Positions 6,528 through 14,263 of a stretch of DNA of 17,736 bases are shown in pieces. The notes under the pieces were generated by a model that was not told where the DNA came from, made no database searches, and was given only the letters and a program-made list of their open reading frames with translations. This DNA comes from RBG-16-68-21 sp035286665 (GTDB lineage Bacteria; Actinomycetota; Acidimicrobiia; Spongiisociales; UBA11373). The position numbers and the translations under genes were made by a program. The stretch's first letter is position 1; the number at the start of each line of letters is the position of its first letter. Location: positions 1-17,736 of the forward strand of contig DATECY010000146.1 of assembly GCA_035286665.1 (NCBI GenBank), read 5' to 3'.

Positions 6528-7694
6528 GTGGTGAGGCGCCGGCTCGCACTCCACCTGTCGGTCTTGATGCTGGGGACGGCCGTCGTGCGGGTGGCGGTGG
6601 TACCGGCCGAGGTGTGCCCGCCGGTGACGGCGGCCGAGGTGCGTCGGTCGATTGATGCGGCCGCAGGGTGGCTGGAGCGCGGCGTCCAGCCGGACGGAAC
6701 GTATCTGTACGGGTATCACCGCGATACCGGCGTCGTGCAGGCCGGGTACAACGAGGTGCGGCACGCCGGGATCGTGATGGTGCTGTATCAGGCGTACGCC
6801 GCCACCGGGTCGGCCGAGGCTCTCGTTGCTGCCGATGCCGGACTCGATCGGGCGCTCGGGCAGTTGTTCGACCACGGCGACTGGGTGGCGTGGGCCCCAC
6901 CCGGCGAGATGACCTCGGGAGGCAACGGCCTGATCGTCGCCGGCCTGGTCTTCCGACGCCAGGCCACGGGGGACCATCGTTACGACGATCTCATGCGGGG
7001 CATCGGGCGGTTCCTCATCGCAATGCAGTTCTCTGACGGGAGTGTCAGCTCTGATTGGCGGGATGGACCGACTCCCGATCACTCCCTGTACTCCACCGGC
7101 GAGACGGCGTGGGGCCTGGCTTTGATGGGCCAGGAGTTTCCCGGTGAGGGATGGGGGGAGGCCGCGGTGCGGACCATCGACTACATGGTCACGGATCGCG
7201 ATCGCGCCGAGGGCCGGTTTTCGCGGCTCCCCGACCATTGGGCGGCTCATGCTCTGGCGGACCTGCGGCCCGACCTGCTCACCGATGCCAGGATCGACTA
7301 TGCCCGGCGTCTTGCCGGGTACTTCTCCATCCGGCTCCGCTTCGAGTCGCAACGCCTGGGGACGGGGATCAACCTCTGGGTGCGCTGGTACCCGGGAACA
7401 CCTGCCGGATTCGGCACCGCCGGTGAGGGGATGGGCGCCTTGCGCCATCTCGCCGTCGACGACCAGCGCCTGGCCGATCTGGTCGGGGGGATGGACGACC
7501 GGGTGGTCTGCACCGCCGCACTCATGGTCGACCGTCAGATCACGCCTGCTGAGGCCGCGAGCGGGCCCCACCCTATGCTCGAAGAAGGAGCCTGGTTCTA
7601 CCGGGGGTACAGCCAGATGGACGACCAACAACATACGATCACGTCGCTGCTCGAGGCGTTGCCCGTCCTCGAAGCGAGGGAGGCTGGCCGATGA
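6528..7694 (+). CDS. Exported alpha/alpha-toroid-like protein
   Basis: The 388-residue product begins with a signal-peptide-like segment (RRRLALHLSVLMLGTAVV) and has no later membrane helices, so it is probably secreted. The mature part is helical and repetitive. Segments such as RSIDAAAGWLERGVQPDG, YNEVRHAGIVMVLYQAY, GNGLIVAGLVFRRQATGD and STGETAWGLALMGQ are typical of (alpha/alpha)6 toroids, found in terpene cyclases, glycan epimerases and some glycoside hydrolases. YNEVRHAG and WFYRGYSQMDDQQH look like candidate active-site stretches. I cannot name the family or reaction. GTG6528 starts one base after the DUF3105 stop (GTG6531 is an alternative), and the gene overlaps the next one by four bases, so the three genes are translationally coupled. 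Confidence 0.7.
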   Translation: MVRRRLALHLSVLMLGTAVVRVAVVPAEVCPPVTAAEVRRSIDAAAGWLERGVQPDGTYLYGYHRDTGVVQAGYNEVRHAGIVMVLYQAYAATGSAEALVAADAGLDRALGQLFDHGDWVAWAPPGEMTSGGNGLIVAGLVFRRQATGDHRYDDLMRGIGRFLIAMQFSDGSVSSDWRDGPTPDHSLYSTGETAWGLALMGQEFPGEGWGEAAVRTIDYMVTDRDRAEGRFSRLPDHWAAHALADLRPDLLTDARIDYARRLAGYFSIRLRFESQRLGTGINLWVRWYPGTPAGFGTAGEGMGALRHLAVDDQRLADLVGGMDDRVVCTAALMVDRQITPAEAASGPHPMLEEGAWFYRGYSQMDDQQHTITSLLEALPVLEAREAGR

Positions 7695-8242
7695 GCGGAA
7701 CGATGCTCCTGGTGGCGTTCATCGCCGCGATCAACCCGTTCCGGTCGCGGGGCTCCCTTCCTGAGACGCCCACCGGCAACGCCAGGGTCGCGCCCGTGGT
7801 GATCGGCGGCACTCTCGTTGTTGGCTCAGTCGCCGCCCTGGCGTGGTGGTCGGGTCCGGTCCTCCGAGCGTTGCAGATCACGCCGGAGACGTTCAAGATC
7901 GCCGTCGGGTTCGTGGCCGTGCTCGCCGCCGGGTACGCCTTCGTCGTCGCTGTGCCCACCGCCGAGCCGGAGCTGCCCGGGTGGCGCGCCGGCATCTGGC
8001 CGGTCTGGTACCCGCGGCTTCTTGGTCCGGAGGTGATCGCCATGGCCCTCACCGCCGGCGCCAGCAACGGGGTGGCGGCGTCGACGGGTGCGGCCGCCGT
8101 GGCCGTCGCCGGCCTGGTGGCGCTCGTGCCGGTGCGCGGACCGGTGCCTCGCAGGCTGGTCGTGTGGCTGGGCCGCATCCTGTCGGCGGCTCTCGTCGTG
8201 GTCGGCATCTGGCTGACCATCGACGGCATCCGGGACGTGTGA
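7691..8242 (+). CDS. MarC-like multi-pass membrane protein
   Basis: The 183-residue protein has about six hydrophobic segments and opens MLLVAFIAAINPFRSRG, similar to the N-terminal AINPF pattern of MarC/UPF0056 proteins. Later FKIAVGFVAVLAAGYAFV, YPRLLGPEVIAMAL and a C-terminal segment, RILSAALVVVGIWLTIDGI, follow the order of that family. Its members are inner-membrane proteins of unresolved transport role. The similarity is by motif order only and the protein is somewhat short. ATG7691 overlaps the stop of the previous gene (ATGA), with GGGAGG seven bases upstream. A LysE-type protein is the main alternative. Confidence 0.6.
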   Translation: MSGTMLLVAFIAAINPFRSRGSLPETPTGNARVAPVVIGGTLVVGSVAALAWWSGPVLRALQITPETFKIAVGFVAVLAAGYAFVVAVPTAEPELPGWRAGIWPVWYPRLLGPEVIAMALTAGASNGVAASTGAAAVAVAGLVALVPVRGPVPRRLVVWLGRILSAALVVVGIWLTIDGIRDV

Positions 8243-8302
8243 CCGGATCACCCGTTGCAAACCCGCGCTTCCCCCGTTCTCCGACACACCCCGGGCGCGG
8301 GC

Positions 8303-8308
8303 TACGCT
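8303..8308 (+). promoter_or_regulatory. -10 box upstream of the leader ORF and ureohydrolase
   Basis: TACGCT fits TANNNT and is followed by eight bases and ATG8317. Transcription would begin within a base or two of that ATG, making the small ORF the first translated unit of the message. CCGACA around 8281-8286 is a weak -35 candidate with a 16-base spacer. Confidence 0.45.
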
Positions 8309-8316
8309 CGCCGCCG

Positions 8317-8364
8317 ATGCGTCGATTCCAGATGATCTCGACGGGGATGTTGGTGCGACGGTGA
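8317..8364 (+). CDS. 15-codon leader ORF coupled to the ureohydrolase gene
   Basis: The predicted peptide is MRRFQMISTGMLVRR. Its TGA stop (8362-8364) overlaps the GTG start of the ureohydrolase in the four-base arrangement GTGA. It sits right after a -10 box, so it would be translated from a leaderless mRNA, and the ureohydrolase itself has no convincing ribosome-binding site. Four of the 15 residues are arginine, in two pairs (codons CGT CGA and CGA CGG), and the downstream enzyme belongs to the arginase/agmatinase family. A role in translational coupling or arginine-responsive attenuation is plausible but inferred. Confidence 0.45.
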   Translation: MRRFQMISTGMLVRR

Positions 8365-9236
8365 AGCGGCTGGTCTTCCTAGGCGTGCCCTTCGACGGCG
8401 CGGCCACGCTGGGCTGGCCGGGCGCTCGCTATGCCCCCGAAGAGGTACGGCGCAACCTGGCATGGATGCGGATGCGGGTCGAAGACGGGAAGATCTACTG
8501 GATCGATCGGGACGAAGTCGTCGCCTTTGATCCGGAGTCACTCGAAGACGCCGGTGACGTCGCCGTCACGCCGCACGACCTGATGGCGACACTCGCCGCC
8601 ACCCGGGCACGGGTCGCGGAGTTGGCGGGAGCCGGCCGGGTGCCGATCGTCGTCGGCGGCGACGACTCGATCCTGTTCCCGGCCGTGGCCGGAGTCCACG
8701 ACGCGGTTGCGGGAAGCGTGGGAGTCGTCCATTTCGATGCCCACCTCGACCTCACCGACGGCAACCAGGCACAGGGAACCCACAGCCAGTCGAGCGGGAT
8801 GCGGCGTGCGCTCGAATTGGAGCGTGTCGACCCGCGGCGGTGCGTGCAGATCGGCACGCGCAACTTCAACTTCCCGTCGTCCAAGGCCTTCATCGACTCG
8901 GTCGGACTCACGGAGATTCCCGCAGCGCGAGTGCTTCGAGATGGGGTTCCGGCGGCGTTGGAGACGGTGATGGCGGTGACGGGTGGCGCCGACCACCTGT
9001 GCGTGTCGGTCGACATCGACGTTCTCGACCCGGCACACGCACCCGGCGTCGGATGGCAGGAGCCGGGCGGACTCACGACTCGCCAACTCCTCGACTTCTT
9101 GGTGGCACTGGCGCCTCGCGCCTCAGGCCTGGCTCTCAACGAGGTCAACCCGATGACCGACCACCGGTCGCAGACGTCGATCCTGGCGGCGAATCTCATC
9201 TTCCAGTTCGCGGTTGCCGCCGGCCGCGGGGACTGA
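8361..9236 (+). CDS. Ureohydrolase (arginase/agmatinase/formiminoglutamase family)
   Basis: The family hydrolyses guanidino or formimino groups, releasing urea or formamide, using a two-manganese centre. The 291-residue protein has the expected motifs: FDAHLD at residues 125-130, SVDIDVLDPAHAPG with Asp218 and Asp220, and the late ALNEVNPMTD block with its conserved Glu. The first metal-ligand motif, normally GGDHS, reads GGDDS at 99-103, so the usual His is Asp. The early GWPGARYAPEEVRR block also fits the family. Which substrate is used cannot be read. The start is GTG8361, overlapping the stop of a small leader ORF; the VanW gene converges with a five-base gap. Confidence 0.85.
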   Translation: MKRLVFLGVPFDGAATLGWPGARYAPEEVRRNLAWMRMRVEDGKIYWIDRDEVVAFDPESLEDAGDVAVTPHDLMATLAATRARVAELAGAGRVPIVVGGDDSILFPAVAGVHDAVAGSVGVVHFDAHLDLTDGNQAQGTHSQSSGMRRALELERVDPRRCVQIGTRNFNFPSSKAFIDSVGLTEIPAARVLRDGVPAALETVMAVTGGADHLCVSVDIDVLDPAHAPGVGWQEPGGLTTRQLLDFLVALAPRASGLALNEVNPMTDHRSQTSILAANLIFQFAVAAGRGD

Positions 9237-9241
9237 CCGTT

Positions 9242-11071
9242 CTATGGCGCCTTCGGCTTGCAGCCCGGGTCGAGGTCGCCGTCCACACCGATGCCGTCGG
9301 GGTTGTACTCCTTGAGTTCCCAATACCCCTCGTAGTGCCACGTCGACGTCTCGGTCGTCATCGTCCCGTCGGGGGTGGTGATGTATCGGTAGACGTCCAC
9401 CGACCAGCCCGGAGTGCCCGCCTGGGTGACGGTGGCCGTGGCCGCCGTGCAGTTGAGCTTGGCGATCTTGGGATTGGCCTTGGTCTGTTTGACCGCCGAC
9501 GTGTAGTTGTACCGGTTGGACAGGCCCGCCTCGACCTTGAGTCCGCCGTTGTCGCCGTAGATCTTCACGGTCACCGACGTGTCCGTCCATGTGGTGCGGA
9601 CGACGATGGCGTGTGCGGTGTTGTTCTTGAAGATCAGCTCGGGGTCGCGCCACCCGAGGGTCGCCTCGCGCCCTTCCGGGTAGCGGCTGAACCAAATGGT
9701 GTGGGGCATGTGATAGACGTCCTCGAGCCCGGCGAAGAACGAGGCGTTGTAGATGGTGGTGGTGAACTGGCTGGTGCCGCCCCCGATGCAGATCTCGCCC
9801 ACCTCGACGATCTCACCGCCGATGAGGGCTCCGGCGCAGACGTAGCCCTTGTCGGTGGTCCGTTTGCCGACCACGTCGTTGAGGGAGAAGTTCTCCCCCG
9901 GCATGATCATCGTGCCGTCGACGGCATCGGCGATCTTGTGGATGTTCGTCACCCGCCCCGCGCAGCATGCGTGATAGGTGGTGAACTCACCGAGGAGGCC
10001 GTGGACTCCCAGCGCCGCTGCATCCGCGGTCGACAACGGCGCTTCGCGACCGTCGTGATAGGGGAGGTCGCCTGACCGGTTCGGTGTGGATGTTGCCGCC
10101 CATACCGCATCGGCGAGTCCGGCGGGGTCGGGCTCGCGGACGGGGATGCTGGGCACGATGGTGACGACGTCGGTCTCGATGTCGATGTCGATCGCGGCGT
10201 CGGTCGGCTCCGTCTCGAGGGAAGGCCCGAACGCGGCGACGTAGTCGCCGATCACCTGAGGGTCGAGCGACGTCTGGAAGGTGGGCGTCGGCACCGTGTC
10301 GTCGCGGGAGACGACCAGCGCCCGGGCGATCACCTCGCGGGGAATCGTGATCGACTTGTCGTACTCGGAGTTGGTGAGGGTGACGTCACCGTCGAGGACG
10401 TGGCGGACTTCCACGACGGCGCGGTCGATGTCCTCGTTCGTCAGCGGGGGCGTGAGCACCCGTGTCGGCAGCGTGACCACCGGAGCGTCGGGAATGGTCA
10501 GCACCGCGGCGAGGGCTTGTATCGCTTGATGTGACTCGATGCCCGTCCCGTCGGCCGGATACTGGTAGACGATCGCACCATCACGGATCGACACATCGCC
10601 CGGGAACGGTGGATCGGCGATGCCGTCGGTCTCCCATCCGGCAACGATGTTCGCCAAAGCACCTTCGTCGTAGGTGAAGCCGAGAGGGATGGTCCGGTCG
10701 GTCGAACCGAAGTGACCGAGCCACCAACCGAACTGGCCGACCACATTGCCGCTGCGGCCATTGCCGAGCGCCTCATCGACCAGCGCTTGCTCGTCGATCT
10801 GGAAGTCGATCATGGTGGGGTCGAGCGAGAACTGATGGCCGGCGACGATCACGAGAACCGGACGCGCCAGCAACCCGTCTTCGAGATCGTGGAGTCGAGC
10901 GATGGCGTCGCGTTGGTCGAGGCCGCCGATGTTCACCCCGTCCACGACGACGGTGCCAAGGACCTCACCCCCGTTGGTGACTCGGTCCACTCCATAGACC
11001 AGCAACACCATCGCCATGAGGGAACCGGCGACGAGAAGTGTCAGGCGAACGGGTGCGGGGAGGTTGGGCAT
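9242..11071 (-). CDS. VanW-family wall-associated protein with peptidoglycan-binding-like repeats
   Basis: The 609-residue product has one N-terminal membrane anchor (about residues 8-28). A long extracellular region follows, with repeats that resemble the putative peptidoglycan-binding domains found in YoaR-like proteins, and then a C-terminal VanW domain. The VanW domain shows TTYHACCAGRVTNIHKIADA, MPGENFSLNDVVGKRTTDKG, GGGTSQFTTTIYNASFFAGL, WFSRYPEGREATLGWRDPEL and FKNNT. In many VanW proteins the central motif is GGGxCQ; here it is GGGTSQ, and extra cysteines occur nearby (HACCAG, GYVCAG, GEICIG). VanW proteins are linked to cell-wall metabolism, but their reaction is not settled. The start is ATG11071, with a strong TACAAT -10 box 14 bases upstream. 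It converges with the ureohydrolase gene. Confidence 0.85.
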   Translation of the reverse strand: MPNLPAPVRLTLLVAGSLMAMVLLVYGVDRVTNGGEVLGTVVVDGVNIGGLDQRDAIARLHDLEDGLLARPVLVIVAGHQFSLDPTMIDFQIDEQALVDEALGNGRSGNVVGQFGWWLGHFGSTDRTIPLGFTYDEGALANIVAGWETDGIADPPFPGDVSIRDGAIVYQYPADGTGIESHQAIQALAAVLTIPDAPVVTLPTRVLTPPLTNEDIDRAVVEVRHVLDGDVTLTNSEYDKSITIPREVIARALVVSRDDTVPTPTFQTSLDPQVIGDYVAAFGPSLETEPTDAAIDIDIETDVVTIVPSIPVREPDPAGLADAVWAATSTPNRSGDLPYHDGREAPLSTADAAALGVHGLLGEFTTYHACCAGRVTNIHKIADAVDGTMIMPGENFSLNDVVGKRTTDKGYVCAGALIGGEIVEVGEICIGGGTSQFTTTIYNASFFAGLEDVYHMPHTIWFSRYPEGREATLGWRDPELIFKNNTAHAIVVRTTWTDTSVTVKIYGDNGGLKVEAGLSNRYNYTSAVKQTKANPKIAKLNCTAATATVTQAGTPGWSVDVYRYITTPDGTMTTETSTWHYEGYWELKEYNPDGIGVDGDLDPGCKPKAP

Positions 11072-11085
11072 ACGACGGAGGCGGG

Positions 11086-11091
11086 ATTGTA
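11086..11091 (-). promoter_or_regulatory. -10 box of the VanW gene
   Basis: TACAAT on the minus strand is a near-perfect -10 hexamer, 14 bases before ATG11071, so the 5' leader is about seven bases. It lies in the 55-bp gap after the peroxiredoxin stop and implies that VanW is transcribed separately from the rlmN operon. Confidence 0.5.
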
Positions 11092-11126
11092 CCGGGGGTC
11101 CGGCGTACTCGATGCCATCTCGAGAG

Positions 11127-11588
11127 TCAGGCGGTGAGGTCGTTCACGAGCCGTTCTGCGTGACCTCTTGCCTTGATGTTCCGCCATGCCTTCTCGATCC
11201 GCCCATCGGGCCCGATCACGAACGTGGAGCGGACCATCCCCTCGTACTCCCTCCCGTAGTTCTTCTTCGTGCCCCATACCCCGTACGCGATGGCGACGGC
11301 ATGATCGGGGTCCGACAGCAGGGGAAACGGCAGGCCGTGCTTGTCGCGGAACCGTGCGAGCATCTTCACCGCGTCCGGGCTGACCCCGGCGATCGCGTAT
11401 CCGGCGGCGGCAAACGGCTCGTGGGCGTCCCTGAAGTCACACGCCTCGGTGGTGCAGCCCGGGGTGAACGCCTTGGGGTAGAAGTAGAGGATGAGGCGCT
11501 TCCCGGAGAAGTCGCTGAGCGACACCTCGGCGCCCTCGTCGTCGAGCAGCGTGAAAGCCGGGGCGGCGTCCCCGGTGTCGATGGTCAT
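11127..11588 (-). CDS. bcp: Bcp-type thiol peroxiredoxin
   Basis: The enzyme reduces hydrogen peroxide and organic hydroperoxides in the cytosol using thioredoxin-like donors. The 153-residue protein has the full Bcp pattern: an N-terminal APAFTLLDDEG, then FYPKAFTPGCTTEACDFRD with the peroxidatic Cys45 and the resolving Cys50 five residues later, and the later GVSPDAVKMLARFRDKHGLPFPLLSD. The length is normal for the family. ATG11588 is chosen because GAGGAGG lies just upstream and the start overlaps the rlmN stop in an ATGA arrangement. It is the last gene of the three-gene operon with the helix-hairpin-helix protein and RlmN. Confidence 0.92.
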   Translation of the reverse strand: MTIDTGDAAPAFTLLDDEGAEVSLSDFSGKRLILYFYPKAFTPGCTTEACDFRDAHEPFAAAGYAIAGVSPDAVKMLARFRDKHGLPFPLLSDPDHAVAIAYGVWGTKKNYGREYEGMVRSTFVIGPDGRIEKAWRNIKARGHAERLVNDLTA

Positions 11589-12649
11589 GTTCCTCCTCGG
11601 GTTGCTCGGGAGCGTTCGGCGTCGGCGGTCTCGGCGCTCACGCGAAGCTGGCCGCAGGCGGCGTCGATCTCGACGCCTCTCGTGTCGCGCAGTGTCACCG
11701 CCGCGCCGCCCCGTCCGACCTCGGCGACGAAGGCGTCGATCCGGGCCGCCGGGGGACGGTGTTGCGGCGCCATCGGCGTCGGGTTCATCGGGATGACGTT
11801 CACGTGGGCTCGCAGCTCGCGGGCGATCGAGCCGAGCGCACGCGCCTGCTCGGGCGTGTCGTTGACGCCATCCATCAGCGTCCACTCCAGCGTCACCCGT
11901 CTTCCCTTGCCGTCGCGGAATCGGGCGGCCGCCGCCAGGATGTCCTCGATCGGGTACCGACGGTTGAGCGGCACCAGGCTCTCTCGGAGGTGGTCGTCGG
12001 CAGCATGCAGGCTCAATGCGAGGTTGACCGGCCATGGCTCGGCGGCGAGGCGGTCGATGCCGGGGGCAACCCCTACGGTCGATACCGTTATCGACCGGGC
12101 CGACATCCCCATCACATCGATCATGCGGCGGATCGATTCGCGGACGTTCGCGTAGTTGGCCAGCGGCTCGCCCATCCCCATGAAGACCACGTTGCCGACC
12201 CGCTCGGGCGACCCGCCCATCGGGTGGGAGCGAAGGTGGGCGTCGGCATAGGCAACCTGGGCGACGATTTCACCGGCGGTGAGATGCCGATCGAAGCCGA
12301 ACTGGCCGGTGGCGCAGAAGGTGCACGCCATCGCGCAGCCGGCCTGACTGCTGATGCACAGTGTCGTGCGACGCGGGTACCCCATGAGGACCGTCTCGAT
12401 CGCCGAGCCATCCGGGGTGCGCAACAGCCACTTGATGGTTCGGCCGTCGTCGGTGGAGCGTTCCGCCTCGATGTGGAACGGCCAGAGCCGACCCGCGAGG
12501 CTCTCGCGCACCGAGAGGGGCAGGTTGGTCATCATCGAAACGTCGAGCACCGGATTGAGGTAGAGCCACTCGCGGAGCTGGTCGACCCGATACGCCGGCT
12601 CGCCGGGGAGCAGTGTCCCGAGCGCGTCGGGGTCGATGTCGTACGGCAT
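11585..12649 (-). CDS. rlmN: 23S rRNA (adenine-2503-C2)-methyltransferase RlmN
   Basis: RlmN is a radical-SAM enzyme that methylates C2 of A2503 in 23S rRNA (and A37 of some tRNAs), which affects translational fidelity. The 354-residue protein has the radical-SAM cluster motif C105-x3-C109-x2-C112 inside CISSQAGCAMACTFCATGQ, and the conserved C-terminal cysteine (about Cys332, EIDAACGQLR) used in the methyl-transfer mechanism. The GNVVFMGMGEPLANY and NLALSLHA segments also fit. Cfr-type resistance enzymes share the fold, but the overall sequence reads as housekeeping RlmN. The start is ATG12649, 10 bases after the helix-hairpin-helix gene stop, with GAGG just upstream. It overlaps the peroxiredoxin by four bases. 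Confidence 0.95.
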   Translation of the reverse strand: MPYDIDPDALGTLLPGEPAYRVDQLREWLYLNPVLDVSMMTNLPLSVRESLAGRLWPFHIEAERSTDDGRTIKWLLRTPDGSAIETVLMGYPRRTTLCISSQAGCAMACTFCATGQFGFDRHLTAGEIVAQVAYADAHLRSHPMGGSPERVGNVVFMGMGEPLANYANVRESIRRMIDVMGMSARSITVSTVGVAPGIDRLAAEPWPVNLALSLHAADDHLRESLVPLNRRYPIEDILAAAARFRDGKGRRVTLEWTLMDGVNDTPEQARALGSIARELRAHVNVIPMNPTPMAPQHRPPAARIDAFVAEVGRGGAAVTLRDTRGVEIDAACGQLRVSAETADAERSRATRGGT

Positions 12650-12659
12650 GGGGCCTCAG

Positions 12660-13016
12660 TCAGCCTGCGAGCTCGCGAGCCTGCTCGACCCATTCGCTCG
12701 CCCGTGCCTCGGGGACGCCGGCGGCTTCGGCCACCAGCGCTGGGTCGGCGGCGGCGAGATCGGCGAACCGGGTGATGCCGACTTCCATGAGCCGGGCTCG
12801 ATAGGCCGGCCCGATTCCCTTCACCCTCGTGAGATCCTCGTCGGCGTCGGTACGCCGGGGCGATGGGGTCTTGACCACTCGAAACGCCGGCGGGCGGGGA
12901 GGAGCGGCAGGCAGGGCCTCGGGACCCATGAGCCGGTCACGCAACAACCAGACGACGGCGACGACGCCGGCACCGATTCCGGTGAGCAGGCTGGCGATCT
13001 TTGTCGTTCTGCGCAT
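12660..13016 (-). CDS. Membrane-anchored helix-hairpin-helix protein
   Basis: The 118-residue protein has an N-terminal transmembrane segment (about residues 8-25, SLLTGIGAGVVAVVWLL), a proline-rich linker and a C-terminal helix-hairpin-helix domain. That domain reads LTRVKGIGPAYRARLMEVGI followed by TRFADLAAADPALVAEAAGV. Such KGIGPxxxxxL domains usually bind DNA non-specifically or mediate protein contacts; membrane-anchored forms are common in actinobacteria but uncharacterised. ATG13016 lies six bases after a TACAAT -10 box, so it starts the operon with rlmN and the peroxiredoxin as a leaderless message. The 13118 gene is divergent. Confidence 0.75.
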   Translation of the reverse strand: MRRTTKIASLLTGIGAGVVAVVWLLRDRLMGPEALPAAPPRPPAFRVVKTPSPRRTDADEDLTRVKGIGPAYRARLMEVGITRFADLAAADPALVAEAAGVPEARASEWVEQARELAG

Positions 13017-13022
13017 GACGTG

Positions 13023-13028
13023 ATTGTA
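13023..13028 (-). promoter_or_regulatory. -10 box of the leaderless HhH-rlmN-peroxiredoxin operon
   Basis: TACAAT on the minus strand, followed by six bases (cacgtc) and ATG13016. This is one of the clearest leaderless promoters in the window. Confidence 0.6.
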
Positions 13029-13105
13029 CGGGTCGCCCGGTGCTCGAGACCCGGAGGTCGATGTTCCCGCACCAGAGCGACCTCGGGAGTCGGGTGCGGT
13101 CCCGG

Positions 13106-13111
13106 TACCAT
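13106..13111 (+). promoter_or_regulatory. -10 box of the leaderless exported-protein gene
   Basis: TACCAT followed by six bases (cacggc) and ATG13118. It is divergent from the operon promoter at 13023-13028, about 80 bp away. Confidence 0.6.
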
Positions 13112-13117
13112 CACGGC

Positions 13118-14263
13118 ATGCGCCGATTCGTTCCCCTCGTCTTCATCGCCGCCCTCCTCGTCGGAGTCGTCGGACCGGCGACGGCGCAGGCCCCCGGCGG
13201 ACGGTGCACCCAGCGATTCGGAGACTCCGTGTTCGAGACCTCGGCAGCCGCCGGTCCCGTGATGGTGTACGGCTCCGGAGTCGCGGCGACGCTCTTGGAT
13301 CGGTTCGCTGCCGACTACGCCGAACTGGCCGTGCCGCTTCAGGCGGAGATGGGTGGTCTCGACGACGACGTCGTGGTGTGCATCTTCGACGGCGACCTTC
13401 CCCTCGATGCCCAGGCGATGGGCTGGCCGGAGGGTCAGAAACTGCATGCCGTGGCGTTCGGCGAGGACCGAATGGTCGTGGTGTCCGCCTACCTGATCGC
13501 GGTCGCTCAGGGTGCCGGTCGCGCCGGCCTGCTGCACGTCGCCATGTGGCAGGTGAGCGGAGGGGAGTATCCGCAGCCCTTCGGCGATGACGTGGCAGGG
13601 TGGTACCGCAATCGAATCGACGATCGAGTCGAACCGGTGCACGCTCAGTTCGTCCGCGCCAACACCGGCCTCAGCGAGCCGTGGCCGCCGTTTCAGTGGG
13701 CCGCGGGCCGCATGGTCGAGCCGCTCTTGTGGAACCCCGAATTCGGCTACGGCGGCAACGGGGACTTCACCAACTTCGCGGTGGCGACCGCAGGCACCTC
13801 GATCCTGGCCAACCCACTCGGGGTTGACCTCGCCACGCTCGACGAGGGGTGGCGTCAGGGATTGTTCGACGAGTCCGGGTCGATCCTCGGTGGGAGCAGG
13901 GGGTGGATCACCGGGCTCGTCCTGATCCTCGCGGTGCTCGCCACCGGCATCCTCATGGCGTGGTGGGGCCATGTCACCCGCAAGCGTCTGGAGCGCGAGT
14001 TGCGTGAAGCGGTCGCCCGGGAGCGGCGCCGGGCGGTGCCTCCGCCGGTCACCGGATCGGTGCGGCCGTCAGGTCCCGTCGGCGAGCGCCGAGGAGACGC
14101 GCGGGTCGGCGGCGGCCACTCGACCACCGCCGTCCGTGAGCACGATCGCCGAGACGGGTCCCCACCCCTGAGGGAAGTCGGGACCGCGGTCGACGAGGTG
14201 GCCCCGTCCGCCGAGTCCGGAGACGACCTCTTCCGACATCCTGGATTCCACGACGAGCGTTGA
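13118..14263 (+). CDS. Exported, C-terminally membrane-anchored protein of unknown function
   Basis: The 381-residue protein has a clear signal peptide (FVPLVFIAALLVGVVG, cleavage probably after ATA near residue 23). An extracellular domain follows, then a transmembrane helix at about 263-285 and a basic cytosolic tail. The domain layout (VMVYGSGVAATLLDRFAADY at the front, LLHVAMWQVSGG at 138-149, then DDVAGWYRNRI) recalls gluzincin-like peptidase-MA proteins. However, the HExxH zinc motif is absent: only His140 remains, so any relation would be to a non-catalytic member. The last 64 residues (318-381) are encoded antisense to the conserved 3' end of the GGT gene. ATG13118 is supported by a -10 box six bases upstream. 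Confidence 0.7.
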   Translation: MRRFVPLVFIAALLVGVVGPATAQAPGGRCTQRFGDSVFETSAAAGPVMVYGSGVAATLLDRFAADYAELAVPLQAEMGGLDDDVVVCIFDGDLPLDAQAMGWPEGQKLHAVAFGEDRMVVVSAYLIAVAQGAGRAGLLHVAMWQVSGGEYPQPFGDDVAGWYRNRIDDRVEPVHAQFVRANTGLSEPWPPFQWAAGRMVEPLLWNPEFGYGGNGDFTNFAVATAGTSILANPLGVDLATLDEGWRQGLFDESGSILGGSRGWITGLVLILAVLATGILMAWWGHVTRKRLERELREAVARERRRAVPPPVTGSVRPSGPVGERRGDARVGGGHSTTAVREHDRRDGSPPLREVGTAVDEVAPSAESGDDLFRHPGFHDER

